Assembly: GCA_012845835.1 (NCBI GenBank) | Contig: JABAKD010000019.1 | Span: forward strand, 12,541,344-12,605,343 | Length of the DNA: 64,000 nt | Reading direction: 5' to 3' | Source: Undaria pinnatifida | Lineage: Eukaryota; Sar; Phaeophyceae; Laminariales; Alariaceae | Shown: in pieces, positions 12,690-22,739 of the stretch | Layout of the letters: each line of letters begins with the position of its first letter | How positions within the stretch are numbered: position 1 is the first letter of the stretch | Notes under the pieces: model-generated | Database searches by the model: none | What the model saw: the letters and a program-made list of their open reading frames with translations, nothing else | Told to the model about the DNA's origin: nothing | Translations under genes and position numbers: made by a program

Positions 12690-12855
12690 GACCTTAGCAG
12701 CTCGGCCTGCTGCTTGTTACCTCAGCAGCTCGGCCTGCTGTTTGTTGCCTTAGCAGCCGGCCTGCTATTTGTTACCTTAACAGCTTCGCCTGCTGCTTGT
12801 TACCTTAGCAGCTCGGCCTGCTGCTTGTTACCTTAGCGGCTCGGCCTGCTATGTT
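12690..12855. repeat. 28-bp tandem repeat with internal hairpin, about six units
   Basis: Units read CTTAGCAGCTCGGCCTGCTG plus TTTGTTAC-like spacers. Each contains the short stem AGCAG/CTGCT, so the array could form serial hairpins on either strand. Confidence 0.85.
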
Positions 12856-12997
12856 CGGCTGATGCTGTAATATTTGTGGTCACGTTTTGTGAATACTGTT
12901 TTTCCCTTTGAAGTTCCAAAGAGTTCAATGGGAACTCACACCGTCGGTGCGTTTTTGTAACTGTCGTGACCTGTGTGCGTTGGTGACAAGCAAGGAT

Positions 12998-13048
12998 GAC
13001 CCAACCCAACCCAACCCAACCCAACCCAACCCAACCCAACCCAACCCG
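12998..13048. repeat. (CCCAA)n pentanucleotide array
   Basis: About ten CCCAA units. The same pentamer forms the much longer array at 55110-55395. Confidence 0.9.
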
Positions 13049-14694
13049 GCCCAAACCAAACAAAAGCAACCCAAAGAGTAAGATTAAACGCAGGAAATCT
13101 GGGGCTTGTGGAGCGGGAATGGGTCTTGACATATTTGGAAGGCATATTTTCTTGCAGTAGTAGGGGGATACATCCGAGTGTGAGAGAGCGAGTTCCGTGG
13201 AGATGACCTGATATTTTCTGCTTCGCTGTCATGGGACGTTGTTGGTGTTGGTGTTGGTGTGTGCGCCCCATGATGGTTTGTGGTTGCTCTTTTTGGGGAG
13301 ATCCGCTCGTCGGTTGTGGACTGACGCTTTTATCACCATAGAGATACCGGTATACAGCACCTTCTTTTTACTAAGGGCAGACGACAGAAAGCGGTATACC
13401 GCAACCATTCCGCGCCACCGTGCGGTACAGTGGAATACACCTAATAGATGTTTGGCCCCGATCCGCGATGCTGATTTGTCAACTCAGCCTCGTGCCGGTT
13501 CTTGACGCCAACCCCTTGCGGTACGTCGTACCGCGGCTTTTCAACTCGGCCGCCACCGCTTTCTGACGTGACCCATACCGCTTTCTGTCGGAAAGTATAC
13601 CATGCGGACCGACTTTGCCCGTGGCTCTTCCCCCCCCACACCCTTTCAAATTTCAACCGAATCTCAACCATCGGCGCCACGTCGTGTAGACTGCGTGGCT
13701 ACAAGACTACAGATAGAAGGCCATGTAGAAGACTACATCTGTCTCTAATATGCTCCCGATTATTTCAAGGTCCACATTTCAACACTCGAAAAAGCCGTTG
13801 TTTCGTACAAAACCAGTTGTGTACGACTATATTAATACAGATCGCACAATCACTTGAGTTTTTTTTTTTGCCGAGGCTCGGTTCTTATTCTTCTTATTTT
13901 TCAATGGGGCATATTTAATAGGTTTAGTGTTTGGGTAGTGAGTGCAGTATGCGGCATTTTCCTGGCATCTCAAGTTAGCCCAAGGTTTTTAACTACCAAA
14001 TGTAAGTGGTGGCGTCTCTCTCCCCGCGTGGATTTCCACAGAATGCGGTGTAGGAATACGCAAGGCGGACGAGAGAGCGGTGTGTGTGCATCGTCAGGGT
14101 CGATGGTGGCGCCATCGGTAGCGAGGGTTTCAACAGAATGCGGCGTGCGAACGCGCATGGCGGACGCGAGGTGGTGTAAGTATGGGCCAAGAGGGTCGTG
14201 CGCGTGTAGCCAGCGGGATTGTCCACACTCTCCCCCTTCATCCCTTTGTCCCACCCCTTTGTCCGCCATTCATACATACATAATACATGCGTGTGCGTGT
14301 GCGTGGGGCGTGCGAGCTGTCTATGGTTGAGCAGCGGTTCGTGCTATGTGCCGAACAGAGATTTACATTATTGTGTTTTTTCAACCATTTTACCCCGGTG
14401 ACGTCATTAGAGTTCCATCCATTGTTAAGCAAACTCGATAATGTAGGGACACCCGAAAATCGGACACGCAACTAGGATGAACATGAGCGATTTATGTTTT
14501 TCCGCGCCGTCAGAAGATGTGCTCCTGTGCTCCTGCTATTTTGTTTGTATCCTGAGAGCTAACAATAAATAGCTTGCACATACGACCTGGTAGGAATAAG
14601 GAACAAGCTGTGTCTCTCCGAACCAAAACCAGCTCTTCTCTCTACTATGTACGCACCTAATAAGACTTGTAGTGCGTGTGATATCAGTTTTGTT
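13049..14694. other. No gene recognised
   Basis: Overlapping frames of up to about 160 codons (13502-13918, 13854-14330) lack motifs and look compositional. A short diverged duplication (AGAATGCGG...GGCGGACG) lies at 14030-14175. Confidence 0.45.
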
Positions 14695-14696
14695 AC

Positions 14697-14766
<70 letters not shown>
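14695..14766. repeat. (ATT)n trinucleotide microsatellite
   Basis: About 23 perfect ATT units directly abutting the 5' end of the retroposon at 14766. Confidence 0.95.
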
Positions 14767-14767
<1 letters not shown>

Positions 14768-15052
14768 GACATTCCGGGTGGCTATCTCCACCGAAACTGA
14801 CCCTCAGGGGACAGGCAGGGTCGACATACACACGCATCCGTACACAACGGCAGCTTGCGCTGCCGGGGTTGTAACGAAGACCACTGATAGGGACAGCTTA
14901 CGCTATACCTACAATGGGACCCGAAGGGTGCGCCAGCTAGCGTTGGGCTGCGAAAGCAGCTGAAATAAATCGACACACGACGCGTATGAAAATACGTGGA
15001 AGTGTGGTGAGCTAAAGCTTTATTTTTCCCCATCCGCCGGAGGATGAAAAAA
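14766..15052 (+). mobile_element. SINE-like retroposon, longest copy
   Basis: The most complete copy of the family. It starts at TGACATTCCGGGTGGC, passes through the hairpin GGCAGCTTGCGCTGCC, and ends in CATCCGCCGGAGGATG plus poly(A) and a TTA repeat. It is flanked on both sides by ATT/TTA microsatellites, which retroposon tails often seed. Confidence 0.8.
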
Positions 15053-15055
<3 letters not shown>

Positions 15056-15119
<64 letters not shown>

Positions 15120-15290
15120 CATCATTATTATCATCATTATTATTATTATCATTATTATCATTATTATTATCATCATCATCATTATTATTATTATTGTTAT
15201 TATTATTATTAACATTATTATCAATATCATTATTGACATTATTATTAACATTATTATTAACATTATTATTGTTATTGTTATTACTCCAGT
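15056..15290. repeat. Imperfect (TTA)n tract
   Basis: TTA units with ATC and AAC interruptions directly follow the poly(A) of the retroposon, so this is likely an expanded retroposon tail. The long Leu/Ile frames across it are artefacts of the repeat. Confidence 0.9.
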
Positions 15291-15429
15291 GTTTTTTTCT
15301 TTAGGAGATGGGTGGAGACGCCACGAAAATATAATTGCCGAGACAGCAGTACCGATCGGCAAACGCAGGGTCGTAATAAACCGCAATAACTGCTGCTCTG
15401 GTTTGCCACAGGGCTGTGAGCTGGCTGAG

Positions 15430-15725
15430 TATACTAAGTCGGAATTCGATGAGAATCGACGGGCATAAGAAAAAGCCGTAATGTGGGAAGTGCTGAACCA
15501 TATGCGCGATAAAAATGAAGGCATGCACCCGGGGGGCGTAGAAGGGACTGCTGTAAGTCGGAATCCGATGAAAATTAACGAGCATAAAAAACGGAAGATG
15601 TGGAAAATGCCAAACCCTACGAGTTATGCGCATCAACACTGAAGGAATATTAATACTCCGAGTATTATATGTACTGGAGGGGAGAAGGGAAGACACGCGT
15701 GACCACGGCATATCCAGAAGTTCGC
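15430..15725 (-). mobile_element. Two diverged partial copies of the tRNA-like SINE
   Basis: Blocks such as TGCGCGATAAAAATGAAGG (near 15505) and GGGAGAAGGGAAGACAC...GACCACGG (near 15680) match the body of the elements at 16337-16630 and 28687-28977. The tRNA-like head is not visible, so both pieces are truncated. Confidence 0.5.
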
Positions 15726-15743
15726 TTTGGGTAAAACTTGTTA

Positions 15744-15828
15744 CTTGACCCCTTTAGAGCCCCAAAATCCCTCCCTATTTTAACTTCAAGTAAAATTGTC
15801 CCCAAAAAGGTTTCCAGTAGTGAATTGA
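15744..15828. mobile_element. TTAA-type MITE, diverged copy
   Basis: TTGACCCCTTTAGAGCC at one end and TTTCCAGTAGTGAATTGA at the other. The interior matches the family, but the right inverted repeat is eroded. Confidence 0.7.
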
Positions 15829-16041
15829 GCTCGACACACACGCGCCACGATAGAGGCGCACCCCTTTTTGTCTTAATACTACCCCTCAATTTGGTAGCTT
15901 CAGATCTCTCGCCAAAAACTGTTTTTTGGAGGAAAAAAAAAAGACTACTGCTACTACCGTGTGAATAAAATCCCATTCATTGCCTTCGTACACGAACGAG
16001 AACCATGCAAAAGAAAATGGACAAATTTCCGACGGTTTTGG

Positions 16042-16132
16042 GTTAGCCCCTTGAGAGCCCCCGTACCCTTCCCTATACTAAATCCAAGTAATTTTGTCCC
16101 CAAAAACGGGTTTCCAGTTGTCAAGGGGTTAA
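16042..16132. mobile_element. TTAA-type MITE
   Basis: GTTAGCCCCTTGAGAGC and TTGTCAAGGGGTTAA form the inverted ends. The interior CTATACTAAATCCAAGTA is the family consensus. Confidence 0.8.
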
Positions 16133-16336
16133 GGAGCCACGTCATTCAGAAAAAAAAAATGGGACGAAAAAAGTGCCACCTCCATCGTTGCCCGCGTCAA
16201 GAAAAAGAAAAAAAAAAGGTTCGCTAACGAGTAATTAAATGGCTCATGGGTTAAAGTAATGCACCCCTACTTAATGTACTACTAGTCTCGTAGTAGTATT
16301 CCGACTTTTTTTTCTTGTTTTTTTGTTGTTAACACA

Positions 16337-16630
16337 ACTTCTACTTTTCCAGCTTTTGGACAAGCCGTGGTCGCAGGTGTCGTCCTTTCTCCCCCCCCCC
16401 CCCGGGTTCTTGCCTTCAATCTTTATCGCGCATAGGGCTCAGCAACCCCACTGCTCGTCGATTTTTTCATCGAGTGTTGGTGCTAACTCACGGTCTCGCG
16501 CTTTCCGCAAGTCAATGAAAAAAAGTCCCCACAAATTTATACGAGTATGCACTCGGGGGGATTCGAACTCACGAAACTGACCTATTATACCAGGTTCGAG
16601 GATAACCTGATACGCTACCGTGGCGACCGA
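16337..16630 (-). mobile_element. tRNA-derived SINE, copy 1
   Basis: On the minus strand the head begins GGTCGCCACGGTAGCG, with a box-A-like GTAGCGTATCAGG, and continues to a box B, GTTCGAATCCC, at the spacing of a pol III internal promoter. The roughly 200-bp body ends near AGCTTTTGGACAAGCCG on the plus strand. 28687-28977 is a close copy in the same orientation. The cloverleaf stems pair poorly, so it is a SINE and not a working tRNA gene. Confidence 0.7.
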
Positions 16631-16681
16631 TATGTTGTTGTTCTCACATTAAGTCGCACAATCAAGTCTGTGGAGGACAGG

Positions 16682-16698
16682 CTCCAGTCACTCTGGAG
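16682..16698. other. Hairpin 3' of the intact Rep-helicase gene
   Basis: CTCCAG-TCACT-CTGGAG is a perfect 6-bp stem about 430 bp beyond the stop codon of the 1636-aa protein. Helitrons end in a hairpin near the 3' terminus, and on the minus strand ACTTG follows 15 bases later. It is only a candidate terminus. Confidence 0.25.
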
Positions 16699-17131
16699 CT
16701 GAGGAATACCCCAGGGAAAAAACGCAAACAAACAAAGGTATACCTGGTACCAGGCCCTAACGCGAACACAGAGTAGGCCTAAGCCCTAACTCCTATGGGC
16801 TGGACGGCGTTTCTTTCCGCGTCACTTGCTGCGCGGTGGCTATTGCATGGCCAAATCGCTTTGCTGTACAAGATCTCCCTTCGGAGTGTGCTCATGAGAG
16901 CACAGCGGATGGGGGTGATGCAAAACGAAAGCAAAGAGTGATATAGATTTGAAACGCCTCTTTTCCCGCAACAACCCGCTGCCGAAACACAGCGCGAACC
17001 ACTTCCTGTACGAACGCATACGGATGTTCAGCCCGTGTCAACACTGCTGAGCGGCGCACCCAGCCCCTAAGTAGTATGACGATATTATGTTAAACTGAAA
17101 AAAATATATATAATTGAAAAACAGTTTTCAG

Positions 17132-20100
17132 TCATGGATCGCTATCATTATTATTGTGCGCGTTCGAAGGTGACAGAGTGCAGTAGTGAAGGGAATTGGC
17201 GTGGAAAAGAACAGTGAGAATGTTTGGCTGGTGAGGGTCAGCCGGCGGTGGGTAATTTGTTCCAGCGACCCGGACTTCTATGGTCACCCCGTATAGTATC
17301 TCGGCGGCCGCTATCTCGATGTATCCAGCGTAGGCCGTGGGTAGAGCCATGATTTGCAAGTATTGCTGGACGGAGTGGTAGATTTGTGGGCTAGAACCTT
17401 GAACATGAATGGGTTCATTTCCAAACCCGTTTTGAATGTGTAGGAAGAAGTAGTCTTGGTTGGCATGGATGTGAGACACAATTTGTTGGCGAACTTGATG
17501 GTGATATTCTGGGTCGCCGAAAACTTTTCTGGCAATGGTTCTGAGCAGACAGGCACCATCACCAACCTCGTCGACAATATTCCACGAAGAAGGTGGTTGT
17601 GGTTGGTCAGGCGCGGGCAATGATGGACGGGAGGGAGGGTTTAAGTTCGGCGGTTGGTAAAAAATGGGGTTGAACTCCGGAAGCTTGTTGCCGGTGGCTG
17701 CCTCGATGAAGGGCGCATAGACGCAGTTGGCGACATGAGGCACGCCGTTGATGAGACGTTCTGGCTGCACCAGTAGGAGGACGCTGTTGCTAGAAGTGGT
17801 CCTGCTGAGAGCGACGTAAAGCTGACCATGGCAGAACACGTCAGATCGAAGATCTAGTCCGACGCGGGCAAGTGTTTGCCCCTGGCTTTTGTTTATTGTC
17901 ATTGCGTAGCAAACACGCAGCGGAAACTGTCGGCGGTGGAAGCACATCCCTTGCCTGCCGACCTTAACCTCGAACAGAATGCGCGGCACTTTCACGAGCG
18001 GAGAACCTGGAGCGATGATTTCGACGTCAACAATTCGCGGCGAAATTGCGCGCACAATGCCTTTCCTTCCGTTGACGATACCGCTGTCGAAGTTCACATT
18101 TCTGATGAACATGACGATACAGCCAACTTTGAGGTCTAGTTGGTGCGGCGGTACCCCAGGAACGTCAATCTTCTCCAAGAATTCTACAGAGGTAACCTCC
18201 TCAATGTCTTTTGGGTTGGACTTGATGATTGTGTTGGAGCTTTTCAGAGAATGCAATTGGTTGGGCAAGAGATTGAGTATATGATCGTTGATCTTGTCGG
18301 TGCTGGCGTTAGTCGGCGACAGGATGCCCCAGTCGGCAAATTCTGCGGGCTGAGCGGTCAAAATGTCAGGATAAACAAAATCGATGAGCGTTTGGAACTC
18401 GGTGGTGCCACTCAATGAGCAAGTTGAGGGGAGAGAAGCAGTTGGATGGGATTCTGTATCGTGCTCCTCGGGTAGGGTGTATTCCAGCGGGATAACAACA
18501 GACTCGTCCGGAAGGGTTACAGGAGGTATCAAACCTTCACCTACCGCTCTGACAGTGCGCGAGTATGGTTTGTCTAGGCGGTCGCGCATGGACTGCACCA
18601 GGCGGAACCTCTGTAACTTACCCCAAAGATAGGAAGAGATAAGAGAAGCCTCGACGACGTCTGCAGGAGTACCAAAGACAACGACAGGCCCGACCTGTCG
18701 CCAGTCTCCTCCGAACAAAACTGTTGCGCCTCCGAACGGCTTGTCACAGCGGCGCAAGTCACGAAGAGTAAGATCTAAAGCTTCGGGTGCAAGCTTGTCA
18801 CTCATAGGTATTTCGTCCCAAATAATGAGGTCGGCACGACGAAGAACTTCGGCACGTTCTGTTTCGGCCTTGACGTTGCACACAGAGCCCTGCACGAGGT
18901 TATCACCGAATGGGATTTTGAAGGTGGAGTGGGCTGTGAGACCCCCTGGTAAGAGAAGTGCAGCGATTCCTGTGGAAGCGGAGCACAGTACGAGGTTGCC
19001 CTTTGCTCTCAAGTCTGCCGAAATGGCGGTCATGGTGAAGGTCTTGCCCGAACCAGCCGGCGCGTCGATCATGAAAATGCCACCTGCCTTGTTCCGCACG
19101 GAGTTGACGACGGCATCGAAAACAGTCCTCTGTTCTGAATTCAACTTAGGTATGATGCCGTCAGCCTCTTGCCGCATGTCTTCACGGTTGAAGGCAGCGA
19201 GAAGCCGGTGGTATTCCGTGTCTGGATGCGAAACATGCGGCAAGCCGACGGAAGCGGTAGTCTTTCCGTGCTTGGCGAGCATTACATCGAGCTGCCTGAG
19301 CGCGCTGTCGGTGGCTGAAGATTCGGACATGCGGCACATGTAGTCGGTCATGAAGTGCTGCTTGTGAGTGTCCCACAGGTCGCGTGCCGGAGCACCTGCG
19401 ATGATGAGCGTAACTAAAAGAGATCTGAGTTCCCGAGGAGTGGAGAAATTTAGAGCCTCTCTTAACGTAAGGTCGTACTCCTGTGCGTCTGCCACCAAGC
19501 CAAGTGCATGCGCTGCAGATTGGTGAGACTCGTGAAGGACGGCATCTACGGTGCGAATTTGCTCCCGGCTTTGCGAGGCGATGTGGTGCAGAAGAAGCCG
19601 AAGGTACCACACGTCGCCTGAGTCGGGCTTGAGAAAGTTAACACGGCAAACGCATTGAGAGCGTCGGCGGTACACGTAGTTGCCGTAGCCATCGATACGA
19701 TTGGGCGTAGCGGTAGGGTCTGCGTCGTCGCTGTCGTAGCCATCGCTGTTGTCATCCTCAGACTCGTTCCGTTGTTGGTTACGGCGGCCACGTTTTCTCC
19801 GTCGCTGTTTCGGCTCGACGGTAAATTGTTCGAAATAGTCGAGGAAAGTGAGTTCGTCAAAAGGCTCTCCGGTAGGGCGTCTGAAATACCGCATGAGGTC
19901 AGTTTGGGAGTTCTTGGCCAATTCGCGGCGTTGCTCCGCTGTATCATCCTCGTCGTGGATTACGACTTGTTCGCCCTCGAGATGAACATAGAGCAGTATG
20001 ACACCAGGAGAACGGCTTTGCATGTCGAAGCCAAAAATTCTCCACATTGCTTCAGAACTTGATATGTAGCGAATACTTTTGTACGCCTCTATCTCATCTC

Positions 20101-22042
20101 CGTCGTACATAATCCGTGCTTTGGCCATGTCCGGTCCTTTATAGCAGTATTTGTATATATAGGCAACTACTGCCATGGCCGTGACCAAATCAACGCCAAT
20201 GTGACAATCGTATTTCATGAGAAGGTATGGATTGTAAGGCACAATGTAGCGGTTATCAATTTCGGTCTCAACGTACTGGTTGGCCCCATTTTTTTGCTTC
20301 ATTGTAGCGGTATCTCGGTTGTCTAGACGTCGGTACTCGGCCCTTCCTGTCTTGGGGTCTGTTGCAAAATTGTCCCTGAATGGTTGAGGGTAGTGCTTTG
20401 AGCAGTGCTTTCTGTTCGTCTTGTGGTCTGTAGTCATGCATGGCGCGTTGGGGTTGAACTCCCCGCACTTTTGGTGTACCATGTACTTAATGACTTTTTC
20501 TCTCGGTTTTCCGCCGGCAATATATTCGTCCGGCAAGTTCGTCCACACCCACTTGCCCACCTCCTGACGAGCTTCAGGGCTCAGGCCGTCAAACCTTATT
20601 ACAATATGACTGTGGGGCATGCCCCTTTTCTGAAATTCAATGACGGAGAGGTGATAAATCGCCTTCCCGTAGAGGTTGTTCTTCAGGTCGTTCATGATAG
20701 CTTTAAGCTTTATTTTGAAAACGCGGTTGCGCAGATCCGGTCGGTCCATCGCGCATTGTCCTGGCAGCAAATTAGCTTGAATTTCAGGCCAGAACCCGTT
20801 GCACGTAACAGTAACCATTAACGACGGTTTCCCTTTGCGTGTGACGACGGCCATGCCGTCAAGCTGTCTCTTTTTACGGTTTGCTGGTGACGCGTGAAAT
20901 GCTGTCGGCAATTTTTTGCCCGTCGGAGTTGTGCCGACTGCACTTCGTAGAGCTTTGTATTGTGTGATTCTTTTCTGGCATTTGTTGGAACCGATGTAGT
21001 CTAGGGTGCTGTCCTCCTGTCTGGAATAAGCATCACATGCATATTCTTGAGCAAGGACGGAGAGTATGTGGAATACTTTTTCGCACAAAATTCGCTGGCG
21101 AACAAACGTCCAGATCTTGATTGGTTTGTCGCAAGTAGTTGAGAGGGTCCGAGAATCGTAGGGCGGGTCTTCTTTGTAGTAGCCTGGACTCCATCCTGGC
21201 TCGCCGTGAAAGAGCAGAAGTGGGTATTGTAGTGAGGAATACGTTGGAGACCAAATTGGCACAAAGCGAGGTCGATCGCAGATTTCACCCGGTCCAGTTC
21301 TAGGAAAGGTGTACACAAATCTTTTCGAGCGAGATTGCGCGTCGTCTTTGAAAATCAAAGCAGCGATTTCTTTTCCTGAGGGAGGAGGAGCGTCGCCGAC
21401 TACGGGCCCGTGTGTTTGTCGTGTGACTTGAGCGAATTCAATGCCGACATTGTCGCTAGGATCTGATTGATTGACCTCTAGGAGAATGGACTTGTACGTT
21501 TTTATCCAAGAGTTGTTCGCGTGCAGAGCTGCGGACAGGTTGGCGACGACTGTCTGGTCTAATTTTTTCTGTTTGGCAGCATGCTGAAGCATGTTCGAGT
21601 CGTACATGTATAGTTGCGCTTTGTTTACGACTGGGACACGCTCAGAGTAAGTTTGGAAGGCGTCCATGATGCGGTGGTAGGATCGACCGTGCAACTGAAG
21701 CATTGAAGGATAAGAGGGTTGTGTCCAAGTGGGTGTCGGAGCAGCGCCCATGGCGGTGAAACTAAACAACCCGTTATACCGGCGCTGGTTCTGTAAGAAG
21801 TGTTTTGTCTTGTACAACTCCTCAACGTCACTCGACAGCGGAATCAATGGCTCCACGACATACTTGCCGCTGGAGCAACAGTTAATAGTCTCCTCACGCC
21901 AAGTGCGAGCATTGCAGTGTTTGCAAATATCGTTGGACGGATCGTCCAGGGATGGAGCACGCAGAACGTACTCACTCGGCAAGGACACTGTGAGATCGCC
22001 AAATGTCAACACTCCCAACCTCGGAGTTGGTGGAGAGGACAT
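17132..22042 (-). CDS. Helitron (Helentron-like) Rep-helicase-OTU transposase, intact
   Basis: This 1636-aa single-exon protein would cut, unwind and copy the element by rolling-circle replication in the nucleus. A cysteine cluster (C40, C43, C55, C56) opens the Helitron N-terminal region. The Rep HUH motif is PHSH (H477, H479), and the candidate catalytic tyrosines are in YIYKYCYKG (628-636). A PIF1-type superfamily 1 helicase follows: Walker A APAGSGKT (994-1001), Walker B WDEIPMS (1075-1081), GGDWRQ (1111-1116) and TINKSQGQT (1382-1390). The C-terminus is an OTU-type cysteine protease fold with DGAC (C1498 as nucleophile) and LHY (H1619). The start is the first ATG of the frame. No stop or frameshift interrupts it and all core motifs are present, so it may be active or only recently inactive. 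An OTU tail is typical of Helentron/Helitron2 elements. Zinc-finger exons in the same orientation lie about 700 bp upstream (22740-24468). Confidence 0.93.
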   Translation of the reverse strand: MSSPPTPRLGVLTFGDLTVSLPSEYVLRAPSLDDPSNDICKHCNARTWREETINCCSSGKYVVEPLIPLSSDVEELYKTKHFLQNQRRYNGLFSFTAMGAAPTPTWTQPSYPSMLQLHGRSYHRIMDAFQTYSERVPVVNKAQLYMYDSNMLQHAAKQKKLDQTVVANLSAALHANNSWIKTYKSILLEVNQSDPSDNVGIEFAQVTRQTHGPVVGDAPPPSGKEIAALIFKDDAQSRSKRFVYTFPRTGPGEICDRPRFVPIWSPTYSSLQYPLLLFHGEPGWSPGYYKEDPPYDSRTLSTTCDKPIKIWTFVRQRILCEKVFHILSVLAQEYACDAYSRQEDSTLDYIGSNKCQKRITQYKALRSAVGTTPTGKKLPTAFHASPANRKKRQLDGMAVVTRKGKPSLMVTVTCNGFWPEIQANLLPGQCAMDRPDLRNRVFKIKLKAIMNDLKNNLYGKAIYHLSVIEFQKRGMPHSHIVIRFDGLSPEARQEVGKWVWTNLPDEYIAGGKPREKVIKYMVHQKCGEFNPNAPCMTTDHKTNRKHCSKHYPQPFRDNFATDPKTGRAEYRRLDNRDTATMKQKNGANQYVETEIDNRYIVPYNPYLLMKYDCHIGVDLVTAMAVVAYIYKYCYKGPDMAKARIMYDGDEIEAYKSIRYISSSEAMWRIFGFDMQSRSPGVILLYVHLEGEQVVIHDEDDTAEQRRELAKNSQTDLMRYFRRPTGEPFDELTFLDYFEQFTVEPKQRRRKRGRRNQQRNESEDDNSDGYDSDDADPTATPNRIDGYGNYVYRRRSQCVCRVNFLKPDSGDVWYLRLLLHHIASQSREQIRTVDAVLHESHQSAAHALGLVADAQEYDLTLREALNFSTPRELRSLLVTLIIAGAPARDLWDTHKQHFMTDYMCRMSESSATDSALRQLDVMLAKHGKTTASVGLPHVSHPDTEYHRLLAAFNREDMRQEADGIIPKLNSEQRTVFDAVVNSVRNKAGGIFMIDAPAGSGKTFTMTAISADLRAKGNLVLCSASTGIAALLLPGGLTAHSTFKIPFGDNLVQGSVCNVKAETERAEVLRRADLIIWDEIPMSDKLAPEALDLTLRDLRRCDKPFGGATVLFGGDWRQVGPVVVFGTPADVVEASLISSYLWGKLQRFRLVQSMRDRLDKPYSRTVRAVGEGLIPPVTLPDESVVIPLEYTLPEEHDTESHPTASLPSTCSLSGTTEFQTLIDFVYPDILTAQPAEFADWGILSPTNASTDKINDHILNLLPNQLHSLKSSNTIIKSNPKDIEEVTSVEFLEKIDVPGVPPHQLDLKVGCIVMFIRNVNFDSGIVNGRKGIVRAISPRIVDVEIIAPGSPLVKVPRILFEVKVGRQGMCFHRRQFPLRVCYAMTINKSQGQTLARVGLDLRSDVFCHGQLYVALSRTTSSNSVLLLVQPERLINGVPHVANCVYAPFIEAATGNKLPEFNPIFYQPPNLNPPSRPSLPAPDQPQPPSSWNIVDEVGDGACLLRTIARKVFGDPEYHHQVRQQIVSHIHANQDYFFLHIQNGFGNEPIHVQGSSPQIYHSVQQYLQIMALPTAYAGYIEIAAAEILYGVTIEVRVAGTNYPPPADPHQPNILTVLFHANSLHYCTLSPSNAHNNNDSDP

Positions 22043-22263
22043 GTTTAAAAGATGAAAGTGTTTTATTTATTATTCAGAATCCAGAAGTCTTTAAAGACCA
22101 AAACACGCAAGCCTTGACACGAGTCAAGATCAGACGAAACGAAACCGGTGTTGCCTCTACTCCAAACGATGAGCAGAAAAAACGGTCACAGAAAAAACGA
22201 ACGCCTGAGCTCAAACGCAGGCACACGCACAAAAATGCTGGTAACTTACCCGGCTGAAGCCAA

Positions 22264-22724
22264 GATGCAAACCAACAAAAGGCAGTAGTAAAGCTGCGCT
22301 CCTTCAAAGGAGCTAGTCGAAGAAAACAACAACCCTGGTCCAAACCAAAGTCAATACGGATGACGTCAACCCGAACAGGCAAACGTAGAAAAAAGCTGGT
22401 TACAGACCTGGCCGAAGGCAAGGTGTAACCCAGCGATAGGTAGCAGCAGTAAAAGCAGCGCCCCTTCAAAGGAGCTTACTGAAAGAAAAATTAACCTAGG
22501 TCCAAACCAAAGTCAACACCGAACACGTGTAGCTCAAGCTCACGAACGAACGAAACCCCAACTTCTCAAGAAGAAAAGGGCAAGGTAGTAGTAAAAGCAG
22601 CGCCCCTTCCAAGGAGCTTAATGAAAGAAAAATTAACCTTGATCCCAACCAAAGTCAACACCGAACGTGTGGAGCTCAAGCTCACGAACGAACGAAACCC
22701 CAACTTTTGAAAAGAAAGGGCAAG
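22264..22724. repeat. Three-unit tandem repeat between zinc-finger exons and transposase
   Basis: Units of about 158, 145 and 141 bp start near 22281, 22439 and 22584. Each has a GGTAGTAGTAAAAGCAGCG-like head, CCTTCAAAGGAGCTTA (a small palindrome AAGGAGCTT) and CCAAACCAAAGTCAACAC. The last two also share AGCTCAAGCTCACGAACG. The array fills the spacer before the transposase start, so it may hold promoter or element-specific binding sites. Confidence 0.85.
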
Positions 22725-22739
22725 GCGATAACGAACGCC

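Noticed and set aside
15012-15524. Ile/Met-rich and Leu-rich frames
   Set aside because: They derive from the TTA/ATC microsatellite behind the retroposon.
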